In this document: positions 32,433 through 41,219 of the stretch, piece by piece | How positions within the stretch are numbered: position 1 is the stretch's first letter | Layout: every line of letters begins with the position of its first letter | Source of the DNA: Cystobacter ferrugineus | GTDB taxonomy: Bacteria; Myxococcota; Myxococcia; Myxococcales; Myxococcaceae | NCBI RefSeq assembly: GCF_001887355.1 | Contig: NZ_MPIN01000009.1 | Span: 62,001-126,000, forward strand | Direction of reading: 5' to 3' | Length of the DNA stretch: 64,000 bases | Made by a program: the position numbers and the translations under genes | The notes under the pieces: generated by a model | The model's input: the letters and a program-made list of their open reading frames with translations, nothing else | Databases searched by the model: none | What the model was told of the DNA's origin: nothing

Positions 32433-34063
32433 ACCGCTCGGGCACGGGACTGCTGGGAGGAGTGCTGCTCGCGGGGGTGCTGCTGCTGGGCTGTGGCACG
32501 TCCTTCCCGGACGAGCCCTTTGGCTGCCGCGATGACAGCGACTGCGCGGACGACCAGGTGTGCTTCGTCAACGGGTGCGGCGATCCGGGCAGGAACCTCG
32601 TGGTGGAGATCGTCTCCAACGCCAAGGAGGGCCTGTTCGCCCAGGATCTGAAGGTGGACGAGCTGCGCGACCAGCAGACGCTGCTGCTGCGCGGCCCCTC
32701 CACGCTCCAGGGGCGGGTGCGCGTGCAGGGGGAATCCTCCAGCACGGCCTACTCCGCCCCCGTCACCCTGCGCATCACGGGCGAGAGCCTGCTCATCCCC
32801 GGGGTGCCACGCTGGCAGGGAGACAGCACGCTGGATCCCGACCCCCAGGGCTTCTACTCCCTGCCGGTGGCCTCGGGGCGCTACACGGTGAAGCTGCTCA
32901 CCACCAACTCCGAGCTGCCGCCTCTGTCCAGCCGCAGCGACGTGCAGCCGGGAAGCACCGCCACGCTCGACTTCCTCCTGCCCGCTCCCTCCCAGCTCGT
33001 CCGGATGATCGGCAAGGTGTTGCGCTACGACAACGAGCCCATGCCCGCGGACGTGCCCCTGGAAGTTCAAGCGCTCGATGAGCAGCAGAATCCGCTGACC
33101 CAGCGGGTGGTGGTGGATGGGCGCACCGGACTGTTCTCCCTGGTGTTGCGCCGGACGGACTTCGAGCGGGACTCGCTGACCCTGCAGGTCACCTCCACGA
33201 ACTACCTGGTGCCCCAGATGCTCATCTCCCTCGACCCGAGCCAGGCGCTGACCGAGCCCATCCTGCTGCCCGACTACGGGGAGCCGGTGCGGCTCCAGGG
33301 ACGGGTGGTGGACCCGGGGGGCAAGCCGGTGGCCGGGGCCACGCTCTTCGTGTCGGGCTCGGTGCTGGGCGGCGGGCAGTACCGCAGCCCGCAGGTGGAG
33401 TCCCAGGCGGATGGCACCTTCGAGCTTTCCACGCTGCCCAGCCCGCCGCTGGGCAGTGGCCGCGAGCTCATCCTGAGCATCCTCCCGCGGGCGGGCTCCC
33501 CGGCCGGCTCCACGGAGACGAGCATCGTGGTGCCGCGCGTGAGCGTCTCGAAGCTCGGGGATGTGTTCTGCCAGGAGCGGCGCAAGGTGGTGGGCACCGT
33601 GCTGGGGCCCGTCGGCTCGCAGCCCGCCGCGGGCGTCCAGGTGGAGGCCACGCTGCTCAAGGAAGTGGTGGGCACGCCCCGGCCCGCCGCCAGCCGCGTC
33701 GCGGCGGACCGCCGCACGGACGAGGAGGGCCACTTCGAGCTCCTGCTGGATCCCGGCGTCTACCGCTTCGACTTCACCTCCCTGGAGAACCTGCCCCGCT
33801 TCAGCCGCATCGTCACGGTGCGCCCCTGGACGGCGACCACGCCCGCCACGCCCCAGGAAGTCTCCGTCACGCTGCCCAAGGGCCGCCGCGTCACCGGCTA
33901 CATCCGCCTCGGCGAGGGGACCCGGGAGCGGCCCGAGGTGCCCGACGCCTCCCTGCGCTTCTACCGCCTGGTGGCCGTGGAGGGGGAGAACTCCGCCCTG
34001 CTGCTCGGCGAGACGACGTCGGACGCGGCCGGCGCCTTCTCCACCACCCTGCCCCTGCCCTGA
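32429..34063 (+). CDS. Lipoprotein with carboxypeptidase-regulatory-like repeats
   Basis: 544 aa from ATG 32429 (overlap with previous stop). Lipobox 'LLLGC', then a Cys-rich motif 'GCRDDSDCADDQVCFVNGC'. Several beta-sandwich units follow, with 'GRVVDPGGKPVAGATLFVSG' and 'GTVLGPVGSQPAAGVQVEAT' typical of carboxypeptidase D-like regulatory domains. Cell-surface role inferred. Last gene of the 26.5-34 kb run. Confidence 0.75.
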   Translation: MNRSGTGLLGGVLLAGVLLLGCGTSFPDEPFGCRDDSDCADDQVCFVNGCGDPGRNLVVEIVSNAKEGLFAQDLKVDELRDQQTLLLRGPSTLQGRVRVQGESSSTAYSAPVTLRITGESLLIPGVPRWQGDSTLDPDPQGFYSLPVASGRYTVKLLTTNSELPPLSSRSDVQPGSTATLDFLLPAPSQLVRMIGKVLRYDNEPMPADVPLEVQALDEQQNPLTQRVVVDGRTGLFSLVLRRTDFERDSLTLQVTSTNYLVPQMLISLDPSQALTEPILLPDYGEPVRLQGRVVDPGGKPVAGATLFVSGSVLGGGQYRSPQVESQADGTFELSTLPSPPLGSGRELILSILPRAGSPAGSTETSIVVPRVSVSKLGDVFCQERRKVVGTVLGPVGSQPAAGVQVEATLLKEVVGTPRPAASRVAADRRTDEEGHFELLLDPGVYRFDFTSLENLPRFSRIVTVRPWTATTPATPQEVSVTLPKGRRVTGYIRLGEGTRERPEVPDASLRFYRLVAVEGENSALLLGETTSDAAGAFSTTLPLP

Positions 34064-34149
34064 GCCTCCCTCCCTCCGCGGCACGGGGGGCCGGCTGCCG
34101 CATTCGTCGCGTATTTGCCGCTTGCGTGTATGCAGCATTGCGAATATCC

Positions 34150-34165
34150 ATGCATGCTCATGCAT
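34150..34165. promoter_or_regulatory. ARG-box-like palindrome at the argC start
   Basis: ATGCATG-CT-CATGCAT is a perfect 16-bp palindrome. Its TGCAT-N4-ATGCA layout copies the TGAAT-N4-ATTCA arrangement of ArgR operators. It overlaps the two candidate argC start codons (34154, 34160). The operon encodes its own ArgR at 37322. No Shine-Dalgarno is visible here, so the transcript may be leaderless or nearly so. Confidence 0.5.
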
Positions 34166-35224
34166 AAGGCGGCGATCGGCATCATTGGCGCGTCCGGCTA
34201 CTCCGGCGTCGAGGCGACCCACATCCTGGCGGCCCACGGGCAGGTGGAGCTGCGGCTGGTGACCAGCGACCGCTGGAAGGGCGAGACGGTGGGCCGCCGG
34301 CTGGGCATCATGGGCCCCCTGGGGCAGCTGCGCTATGCGCCGCTGGACCAGAGCGCCGAGCTGGCGCGCGAGTGCGAGGTGGTGCTGCTGGCCACGCCGG
34401 CCGAGTCCTCGCTCCAGCTCGTGCCGGGGCTGCTCGAGGCGGGCGTGCGGGTGATCGATCTCTCGGGCGCCTTCCGCCTCCAGGACACGGCGGCCTACCC
34501 GGCCTTCTACAACTTCACCCACGGCTCGCCCGCGCTGCTGGCGGAGGCCGTGTATGGCCTGCCGGAGCTCGTCTCGCGCGAGCGCATCGCCCGGGCACGG
34601 CTCGTGTCCAACCCGGGCTGCTACGCCACCGCGTGCGCGCTGTCCGTGGCGCCGCTGTTGCGCGCGGGGCTGCTCGACGAGGGCTCCCTCATCTTCGACG
34701 CCGCCTCGGGCACCACGGGCGCGGGCCGCAAGGGCAGCGAGGACATGAGCTTCAGCGAGGTGGACGAGGACTTCCGCGCCTACCGCGTGCTGCGCCACCA
34801 GCACACGCCGGAGATCGCCCAGACGCTCGCGGGGGTGGCCGGGCGCCAGGTGCCGCTCACCTTCACCGCGCACCTGTTGCCGCTCAAGCGCGGCATCCTC
34901 GTCACCGCCTACGCGCGCCTGGCCAAGGGCGCCACCGCCGCCGAGGCCCGCGCCGCCCTGGAGAAGGACTACGCGGACTGCCCCTTCCTCTCGGTGGAGT
35001 CCTCGGCGGACGCGGTGGGCCTCAAGGCCGTGGTGGGCACCAACCGCTGCACGGTGGGGCTCGCCGTGGACGCCACGGGGCATGATCCGGGCCGCGTGGT
35101 GGTGACGGCGGCGATCGACAACCTGGTCAAGGGCGCCGCGGGCCAGGCCGTGCAGAACCTCAACCTCATGAAGGGCTGGGAGGAAACGCTCGGCCTGTCC
35201 ACCCTCCGGGGCTTCACGCCGTGA
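34160..35224 (+). CDS. argC: N-acetyl-gamma-glutamyl-phosphate reductase
   Basis: 354 aa from ATG 34160, giving 'AAIGIIGASGYSGVEATHIL' (NADP-binding) at the N-terminus; in-frame ATGs at 34154 and upstream are possible. Active-site Cys in 'VSNPGCYATACAL', and 'AASGTTGAGRKGSED' and 'HTPEIAQTL' are hallmarks of ArgC. Third step of arginine synthesis (N-acetylglutamyl phosphate to semialdehyde). Overlaps the next gene (GTGA). Confidence 0.95.
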   Translation: MHKAAIGIIGASGYSGVEATHILAAHGQVELRLVTSDRWKGETVGRRLGIMGPLGQLRYAPLDQSAELARECEVVLLATPAESSLQLVPGLLEAGVRVIDLSGAFRLQDTAAYPAFYNFTHGSPALLAEAVYGLPELVSRERIARARLVSNPGCYATACALSVAPLLRAGLLDEGSLIFDAASGTTGAGRKGSEDMSFSEVDEDFRAYRVLRHQHTPEIAQTLAGVAGRQVPLTFTAHLLPLKRGILVTAYARLAKGATAAEARAALEKDYADCPFLSVESSADAVGLKAVVGTNRCTVGLAVDATGHDPGRVVVTAAIDNLVKGAAGQAVQNLNLMKGWEETLGLSTLRGFTP

Positions 35225-37296
35225 GGGTCCCTCCGGGATTCTTCTTCGCGGGACAGCACGCCGGCCTCAAGCCCCAGCGCAAGGACGTGGCGCTCGTCTA
35301 CAGCGACACGCCCTGCGCCGCCGCGGGCTGCTTCACCGCCAACAAGGCCCGCTCCGCGCCCGTCCAGGACGCCGAGCCCCGCCTGCCCGCCGCGGACGTC
35401 CAGGCGGTGCTCGTCAACTCGGGCAACGCCAACGCCCTCACCGGCGCCGCGGGGCTCGAGGCCGTGCGCACCCTGCGCGAGGAGCTCGGCCGGGTGCTGT
35501 CGGTCTCCCCGTCCGCCGTCCTGTGCGCCTCCACGGGCGTCATCGGCCATCCGCTGCCCGTGCCCAAGGTGAGCGCGGTGCTCGCCCCGCTCAAGGAGGG
35601 CCTGCGCCCCGAGGCGGATGCCGCCGCCGAGGCCATCATGACCACCGACACGCGCCCCAAGCAGGTGTGGCGCTCGGTGCGGCTGTTCGACCGGGACGTG
35701 ACCGTGTCCGCCATCTTCAAGGGCTCGGGGATGATGCACCCGTCGCTCGCCACGGTCATCGCCGTCATCACCACGGACTGCGCCATCGCCCCACAGCCGC
35801 TCGCCACCGCCCTGCGCCAGGCCGTGTCCTGCTCCTTCAACAGCCTGACGGTGGACGGGGACATGAGCCCCAACGACACCGTGTATGCGCTGGCCAACGG
35901 CCGGGCGGGCAACCCCACCCTCACCGGTCCCGGGCCGGAGTGGGACGCCTTCACCAACACCCTGATGGACCTGTGCCAGGAGATGGCGCGGGAGATCGCC
36001 GCGGATGGCGAGGGTGCCACCAAGCTCCTGGAAGTGGAGGTGACGGGGGCGCCCACCCCGGCGATCGCCCAGGATCTCGCGCGCGCCGTGGCGGGCTCCA
36101 CCCTGGTGAAGGCCGCCGTCTTCGGAGCCGATCCCAACTGGGGCCGGGTGCTCGCCACCGTGGGCGCGCGCGCCGGCACCCAGGGCTACGCCGTGGACCC
36201 CTACCCCGCCCGGGTCACCATCCAGGACGTCTGCGTCTACGAGGGCGCGCCCCAGCCCTATGACGCCACGGTGCTCAAGGCCCGCATGCGCGAGCCCGAG
36301 GTGCGCGTGGAGGTGCACCTCACCGACGGCGAGGCCACCGCCGTGGCGTGGGGGTGCGATCTCTCGTACGACTACGTGAAGATCAACGCGGACTACACCT
36401 CGCTCATCGTGTCCAAGCCGGACGGCGGCGTGGGCAAGGATGACCGGCTGGCCAACTACAGCCCCGCCTTCAAGACGACGCTGCTCGTCGAGTCGCTCTC
36501 GTACATCTCGCGCTTCCGCGGCAAGCGCTGCGTCATCCGCTACGGCGGCGCGGCCATGGTGAAGGAGTCGCTCAAGCAGGCCTTCTGCCGCGACATCGAG
36601 CTTTTGCGCTCCGCGGGTCTGCAACCCATCATCGTCCACGGGGGCGGGCCGGAGCTCACCCGCACGTTGGACAAGCTGGGCCTGCGCCAGGAGGGCGTGC
36701 TCGTCTCGGACGACTCGGGCCTCAAGGTGGTGGAGATGGTGCTGTCGGGCTCGGTCAACTCGGACCTCGTCACCATCCTCAACAACATGGGGGACCGGGC
36801 CGTGGGCCTGTCCGGCAAGGACGGGGCGATGATCCGCGCCCGGCGCATGTCCACCGAGGACGGGCGCTCGCGCGAGCACGTGGGCGAGGTGACGCGCGTC
36901 AACCCCGAGTTCCTGGAGATGATGCTGGGCCAGGGCTACGTGCCCGTCATCTCCCCGGTGGGCCTGGGCGAGGACGGCCTCACGTATGACCTGGGCTCGG
37001 ACGTGGTGGCCGCCGAGGTGGCCAAGGCCCTCAAGGCACACAAGCTCGTCTACCTGCACGACGCCCCGGGCATCCTCAAGGACAAGGAGCTCTTCAGCGA
37101 GCTGACGGCCGAGCAACTCCAGACGCACCTGGACGCCGGCGCCTTCAGCGGCAGCATGCAGACGCGCGCCATCATGGCCATCAAGGCCATTGGCGGGGGC
37201 GTGGAGCGGGTGCACGTCATCGACGGGCGCGTGCCCCACAGCCTCATCGCCGAGCTCTTCACCGACAAGGGCGTGGGAACACTTGTTACCCGTTGA
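35221..37296 (+). CDS. argJB: ArgJ-ArgB fusion: ornithine acetyltransferase plus acetylglutamate kinase
   Basis: 691 aa. Residues 1 to ~400 are ArgJ: 'LVNSGNANALTG', 'LCASTGVIGHPLP', and the self-cleavage motif 'FKGSGMMHPSLATVIAVITT' with Thr178 as nucleophile; 'FGADPNWGR' follows. Residues ~415-691 are ArgB-like: 'YGGAAM', 'IVHGGGPELTRTL', 'SGSVNSDLVTILN', and 'VHVIDGRVPHSLIAELF'. Together these transfer acetyl from acetylornithine to glutamate and phosphorylate acetylglutamate. Oddity: two Lys normally catalytic in ArgB are Arg here ('VIRYGG', 'SMQTRAIMA'). No internal ribosome site is seen, so translation as one chain, later cut in ArgJ, is expected. Confidence 0.93.
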   Translation: MRVPPGFFFAGQHAGLKPQRKDVALVYSDTPCAAAGCFTANKARSAPVQDAEPRLPAADVQAVLVNSGNANALTGAAGLEAVRTLREELGRVLSVSPSAVLCASTGVIGHPLPVPKVSAVLAPLKEGLRPEADAAAEAIMTTDTRPKQVWRSVRLFDRDVTVSAIFKGSGMMHPSLATVIAVITTDCAIAPQPLATALRQAVSCSFNSLTVDGDMSPNDTVYALANGRAGNPTLTGPGPEWDAFTNTLMDLCQEMAREIAADGEGATKLLEVEVTGAPTPAIAQDLARAVAGSTLVKAAVFGADPNWGRVLATVGARAGTQGYAVDPYPARVTIQDVCVYEGAPQPYDATVLKARMREPEVRVEVHLTDGEATAVAWGCDLSYDYVKINADYTSLIVSKPDGGVGKDDRLANYSPAFKTTLLVESLSYISRFRGKRCVIRYGGAAMVKESLKQAFCRDIELLRSAGLQPIIVHGGGPELTRTLDKLGLRQEGVLVSDDSGLKVVEMVLSGSVNSDLVTILNNMGDRAVGLSGKDGAMIRARRMSTEDGRSREHVGEVTRVNPEFLEMMLGQGYVPVISPVGLGEDGLTYDLGSDVVAAEVAKALKAHKLVYLHDAPGILKDKELFSELTAEQLQTHLDAGAFSGSMQTRAIMAIKAIGGGVERVHVIDGRVPHSLIAELFTDKGVGTLVTR

Positions 37297-37321
37297 GCCA
37301 GGACCCCGGAGGCCCCACAAC

Positions 37322-37807
37322 GTGAGTCCGCTTCGGAACAATGGAGACAAGGCCGCGCGCCAGGAGGCCATCCGCCGCATCGTGCGCACGCACCAGGTGG
37401 GCACCCAGGAGGAGCTGGGACAACTCCTCTCGCGCGAGGGCTTCGACGTCACCCAGGCCACGCTCTCCAGGGATCTGGCGCAGCTGGGCGCCATGCGCGT
37501 GTCCCTGCCCGAGGGCGGCACGGTGTACGGCCTGGAGGCGGCGCCCCCGCGCGGGGGCGAGTCCCGATTGATGGAGCTGGGGGAGATGATCCTCTCGGTG
37601 GAGGACAACGAGATGCTCGTCGTCGTCCGCACCCGCCCCGGCTCCGCGTCCCTGGTGGCCTCGGCCATCGATCACGCGCGGCTGCTCGAGTGCCTGGGGA
37701 CGCTCGCCGGAGATGACACCATCTTCGTCGCCCCGGCGCGGGGCCGCTCCACGCGCACGTTGAACCGGAAGTTGAAAGCCTTCTTTGGAAAGGAAGACAT
37801 CCCGTGA
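37322..37807 (+). CDS. argR: Arginine repressor
   Basis: 161 aa from a GTG at 37322 with GGAGG eleven bases upstream. N-terminal winged helix 'ARQEAIRRIVRTHQVGTQEE' and 'VTQATLSRDLAQLGAMRVSL' (recognition helix with SRDL), C-terminal arginine-binding/hexamer domain with 'GSASLVASAIDHARLLECLG' and 'AGDDTIFVAPARG'. Represses arginine synthesis when arginine binds. Encoded inside the operon it presumably controls; its stop overlaps the argH GTG. Confidence 0.94.
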   Translation: MSPLRNNGDKAARQEAIRRIVRTHQVGTQEELGQLLSREGFDVTQATLSRDLAQLGAMRVSLPEGGTVYGLEAAPPRGGESRLMELGEMILSVEDNEMLVVVRTRPGSASLVASAIDHARLLECLGTLAGDDTIFVAPARGRSTRTLNRKLKAFFGKEDIP

Positions 37808-39249
37808 CGATTGCCAAGACGGCCGCTTCGGGCGGAACCGGCCTCCACCCGGAGGTGCTGGCCTTCACCAGCTCGCTGGCGCTCGACAGAGCCCTGCTGC
37901 GCGAGGATCTGGTGGGCAGCCTCGCCCACCTCACCATGCTCTCGCGCACCCGCCTCATCCCTTCCGAGGACGCGCGCGCCATCCGCGAGCAACTCGTGGC
38001 CATCTGGAAGGCCGCCCAGGCCGGCACCCTGGCACTCCCCGAGGAGGAGGACGTGCACATGGCCGTGGAGGTGGAGATCACCCGCGTGCTGGGTGAGCGC
38101 GCGGGCCTCTTGCACACGGCGCGCTCGCGCAATGATCAGGTGGCGCTCGATCTGCGGCTGCACGTGCGCGAGAAGGTAGCCGAGACGCTCGAGGTGCTGG
38201 CCACGCTCATCGAGGGACTGGCGGCCCGGGCCGAGGCCGAGCGCGGCGTCATCCTCCCCTCCTATACGCACCGGCAGCGCGCGCAGCCCATCTCCCTGGC
38301 CTACCAGCTCTGTGGCTACGGGGCCATGTTCGCCCGGGACGTGGACGCGCTCGGCTTCGTGCTCCAGGGCGTGGCGGCGCTGCCCCTGGGCGTGGGCGCC
38401 ATCGGCGGCACGTCGCTGCCCATCGATCGCGAGGTGACGCGCGAGCTGTTGCGCTTTTCCCGCCTGACGATGAACGGCCTGGACACGGTGGGTGACCGCG
38501 ACTTCGCCCTGGACTTCGCGTACACGGCGATGCGCTCGCTCTTGCACGCCAGCCGCGTGGCCACGGACTTCTTCGACTTCTCCTCGCCCGAGTTCGGCTT
38601 CGTGAAGCTGGACGGGGAGATCGCCTGCGGCTCGAGCATGATGCCGCAGAAGCGCAACCCGGACGTCTTCGAGCTCATCCGCGGCAAGGCGGGACGCGCG
38701 GTGGGCAACCTGACCAACCTGGCGGTGCTCGTGAAGGGCCTGCCGGGCGGCTACAACCGCGACCTGCAGGAGGACCGGCAGGTGCTGCTGGAGACGGGGC
38801 CGCTGCTCACCAGCGTGCTGTCCATGCTCCACCTGGCGCTGGGCAAGGTGTACTTCGACAAAGACAAGTGCCTCGCGGCGGTGGAGTCGGACTACATGCA
38901 GGCCACGGACGTGGCCGAGGCCCTGGCGATGAAGGGCATTCCCTTCCGCACGGCCTACAAGGCCACGGGCGCGCTGGTGCGGGCGTGCCAGGAGAAGGGG
39001 CTGCCGCTGGCGCAGGTGACGCTGGAGCTGGCCCAGTCGGTGGATGCGCGCTTCGACGCCGAGGTGCTCAAGAGCGCGGATCCCCGGCGCGCGGTGGAGC
39101 GCAAGGCCAACGCGGGGGGCACCGGCCCCGCGTCGGTGGAGAAACAACTGGTGGAACTGAAGTCCCACGCGGCGCGCGCGCGGGAGATGGCCCGGGCCAT
39201 TCCCCGGCTCGCCACCCTCTTCGACTCGTTGCAGGAGGCAGCACTGTGA
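37804..39249 (+). CDS. argH: Argininosuccinate lyase
   Basis: 481 aa from GTG 37804 (GTGA overlap). Fumarase/aspartase superfamily: 'HTARSRNDQVALDLRLHVRE', 'YTHRQRAQPISLAYQL', and the signature 'GSSMMPQKRNPDVFEL' with the catalytic Ser loop. Final step of arginine synthesis: argininosuccinate to arginine and fumarate. N-terminal ~15 residues are extra. argG is not in the window. Confidence 0.96.
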   Translation: MTIAKTAASGGTGLHPEVLAFTSSLALDRALLREDLVGSLAHLTMLSRTRLIPSEDARAIREQLVAIWKAAQAGTLALPEEEDVHMAVEVEITRVLGERAGLLHTARSRNDQVALDLRLHVREKVAETLEVLATLIEGLAARAEAERGVILPSYTHRQRAQPISLAYQLCGYGAMFARDVDALGFVLQGVAALPLGVGAIGGTSLPIDREVTRELLRFSRLTMNGLDTVGDRDFALDFAYTAMRSLLHASRVATDFFDFSSPEFGFVKLDGEIACGSSMMPQKRNPDVFELIRGKAGRAVGNLTNLAVLVKGLPGGYNRDLQEDRQVLLETGPLLTSVLSMLHLALGKVYFDKDKCLAAVESDYMQATDVAEALAMKGIPFRTAYKATGALVRACQEKGLPLAQVTLELAQSVDARFDAEVLKSADPRRAVERKANAGGTGPASVEKQLVELKSHAARAREMARAIPRLATLFDSLQEAAL

Positions 39250-40151
39250 AGCAAGACTTCCTCACCCTGGCGGACCTCACCGAGGCCGACTACCGGTCCA
39301 TCTTCGACCGGGCACATGCCCTCAAGGCGAGTCGCAAGCGCAAGGAGGTGGTGACGACGCTGACCGGCCGCCACCTGGTGGCGGTGTTCGAGAAGGCCTC
39401 GACGCGCACCCACCTGTCCTTCGAGGCGGCCATGTACCAGTTGGGCGGCACGGTATCGACGAGCGTCTCGGCGAGCAGCCAGATCGCCCGCGGCGAGACG
39501 ATCGAGGACACCGCGCGCGTCATCTCCGGCTACGCGGACTGCATCATGTTCCGCACCTTCGGGGACGACAGGCTCCAGGCGTTCGCCAAGGCGTCGGCGG
39601 TGCCCGTCATCAACGGCCTGTCCGAGGGAGGCCATCCGGTGCAGGTGCTGGCGGACCTGTTCACGGTGGAGGAACGGCTGGGCGGAGTGAAGGGCAAGAC
39701 GGTGGTGTTCCTGGGCGACTGCGCGAGCAACATGGGCCGCTCGTTCGTGGAGGCCACGCGCTTTTTCGACTTCCACCTGCGGCTGGGCTGTCCCGAGGGC
39801 TACCGTCCGGACGCGTCGCTGCTGGCGGCGGCCGGGGGGCGAGTGCACGTCACGGCGGACCCCTCCGAGGCCGTCCAGGGCGCGGACGTGCTGGTGACGG
39901 ACGTGTGGACGAGCATGGGCCAGGAGGCCGAGTCCGCGCGGCGGATGAAGGATCTGCACGGCTACCAGCTCAACGAGGCCCTGCTGGCCCAGGCGAAGCC
40001 GGGCGCCATCGTGCTGCACTGCCTGCCGGCGCACCGCGGCGAGGAGATCTCCGCGGGGGTGATCGACGGTCCCCAGTCGGCGGTGTGGGACGAGGCGGAG
40101 AACCGCATGCACGTGCAGAAGGCCCTGCTCGAGCGGCTCATCCTCGGCTGA
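39246..40151 (+). CDS. argF: Ornithine carbamoyltransferase
   Basis: 301 aa from GTG 39246 (GTGA overlap). Carbamoyl phosphate site 'KASTRTHLSFEAAM', ornithine side 'GGHPVQVLADLFTVEE', 'DVWTSMGQE' and 'HCLPAHRGEEIS'. Makes citrulline from ornithine. Compared with the usual 'STRTR', the last residue is His; the invariant Ser-Thr-Arg-Thr is kept. The ornithine-type 'SMG' and 'HCLPAHRG' motifs argue against N-acetyl- or aspartate transcarbamylase. Confidence 0.94.
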   Translation: MKQDFLTLADLTEADYRSIFDRAHALKASRKRKEVVTTLTGRHLVAVFEKASTRTHLSFEAAMYQLGGTVSTSVSASSQIARGETIEDTARVISGYADCIMFRTFGDDRLQAFAKASAVPVINGLSEGGHPVQVLADLFTVEERLGGVKGKTVVFLGDCASNMGRSFVEATRFFDFHLRLGCPEGYRPDASLLAAAGGRVHVTADPSEAVQGADVLVTDVWTSMGQEAESARRMKDLHGYQLNEALLAQAKPGAIVLHCLPAHRGEEISAGVIDGPQSAVWDEAENRMHVQKALLERLILG

Positions 40152-40160
40152 GCCCCGGCG

Positions 40161-40189
40161 GCTCCCGGCGGCCTCTCCCCGCCGGGAGC
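40161..40189 (+). terminator. Terminator of the arginine operon
   Basis: Perfect 11-bp stem GCTCCCGGCGG/CCGCCGGGAGC with a 7-base loop, nine bases after the argF stop. Only a weak pyrimidine tract follows, common for high-G+C terminators. Confidence 0.75.
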
Positions 40190-40234
40190 GTCTCCATCGC
40201 ACTCATAGACACACGCTACCGTCAGCCGGCCTGG

Positions 40235-40633
40235 TCAAGTCTGCGGCGCCGTCCAGACCAGGTTCCAGAGGTGGCCGTCGAGGTCTTCGAAGCCCTGGTC
40301 ATACATGAAGCCGTGGTCCTCCGGCGGATGCGGGATGCGGGCGCCGGCGGCGGTGGCCTTGGCGATCAGGCTGTCGACTTCCTCCCGGCTCTCACAGCTC
40401 AGGCAGATGATGACCTCGTTGGCCTCCTTCGCCTGCACGACGGGCTTGTTGATGAAGCTCTTGAAAAAGGCCTCGGTCATCAGCATGGCATTGATACTGC
40501 CGTCCACGATGACCATGAACGCCGAGCTCTCGTTGGAAAAGTGCGGATTGAAGCTGAATCCGAGAGCGGAAAAGAAGGCCTTGGATTTGTCCAGGTCCCT
40601 GACCGGCAGGTTGAAGATGATCTGCTTGTTCAT
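40235..40633 (-). CDS. VOC-family (glyoxalase/bleomycin resistance-like) protein
   Basis: 132 aa from ATG 40633, preceded by GGAGA. Two betaalphabetabetabeta modules: 'IIFNLPVRDLDKSKAFFSAL', 'MVIVDGSINAMLMTEAFFKS', 'ATAAGARIPHPPEDHGFMYD' and 'FEDLDGHLWNLVW', where the final Glu/Asp-Asp-Gly-His pattern resembles PhnB-like VOC proteins. Metal-dependent lyase or dioxygenase functions are possible. Lies just inside repeat copy A. Confidence 0.82.
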   Translation of the reverse strand: MNKQIIFNLPVRDLDKSKAFFSALGFSFNPHFSNESSAFMVIVDGSINAMLMTEAFFKSFINKPVVQAKEANEVIICLSCESREEVDSLIAKATAAGARIPHPPEDHGFMYDQGFEDLDGHLWNLVWTAPQT

Positions 40634-40659
40634 GAAGTCTCCACGTTGGAAGGTGAGCT

Positions 40660-40731
40660 GGTCCCCAGTGGAGGCGGATCCACCCTTGGCGGGTTCTCTT
40701 CCCGCCGCTTCCACGCAGAACAACCCGCCGC
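40660..40731 (+). repeat. tRNA/tmRNA acceptor-T-arm-like repeat, copy A
   Basis: 72 bp, direct repeat of 46850-46921 (about 80% identical). It can fold as 7-bp acceptor GGAGGCG/CGCTTCC (one G-U) stacked on a T-stem GCGGG/CCCGC with a 7-base loop TTCTCTT, i.e. the 3' end of a tmRNA-like molecule without CCA. Confidence 0.6.
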
Positions 40732-40761
40732 ATTGAGCCGCATCCGCTCCTATGCGCGTGT

Positions 40762-41217
40762 CTATTTCAGGCGCACCTTCAAGCGTTCCACGTCATCGTT
40801 GGGCCGCCCCATGAAGGTGTCGAGCAGGCGTTGCTCGACTCCCACCTCTTCCCAGACAGCCGAGCGCTCAAGTCCGACACACTCCTGGGGCTCCGCGCGC
40901 CTCGAATTGCCGATGGTGTCGAAGATCGTGCAGTCGCGGAAGTTCCCAATGTCCTGCATGAACTGGACGATCGGTTGAGAAAACTGCTCCTCCAGCTTTC
41001 TCCACCCAATGAGCTCCCATGCCCTCTCCTCCATATGGCGAACCATGATCTTGAGAAGGATAGGCTTGGAGGCAATCCGATCCAGATCGGAATCTGGAGT
41101 GTCGGTCCTGTAATCGTAATAGGCATCATGCGGCAGTTTGAGCACCCTGCCGTAACCGAAAGAGCCGTCGGCAAGAGGGATTCTCAAGAACGAGCCCGGT
41201 TTGTAGATTCGCGGCAT
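40762..41217 (-). CDS. Imm26-family immunity protein
   Basis: 151 aa from ATG 41217, just after the toxin stop. N-terminal 'YKPGSFLRIPLADGSFGYGR' is the characteristic Imm26 strand pattern, followed by 'KPILLKIMVRHMEERAWELI' and 'CTIFDTIGNSRRAEPQECVG'. Imm26 proteins neutralise nuclease-type polymorphic toxins. G+C content is lower than in the flanks. Cytosolic; no signal peptide. Confidence 0.72.
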   Translation of the reverse strand: MPRIYKPGSFLRIPLADGSFGYGRVLKLPHDAYYDYRTDTPDSDLDRIASKPILLKIMVRHMEERAWELIGWRKLEEQFSQPIVQFMQDIGNFRDCTIFDTIGNSRRAEPQECVGLERSAVWEEVGVEQRLLDTFMGRPNDDVERLKVRLK

Positions 41218-41219
41218 CC

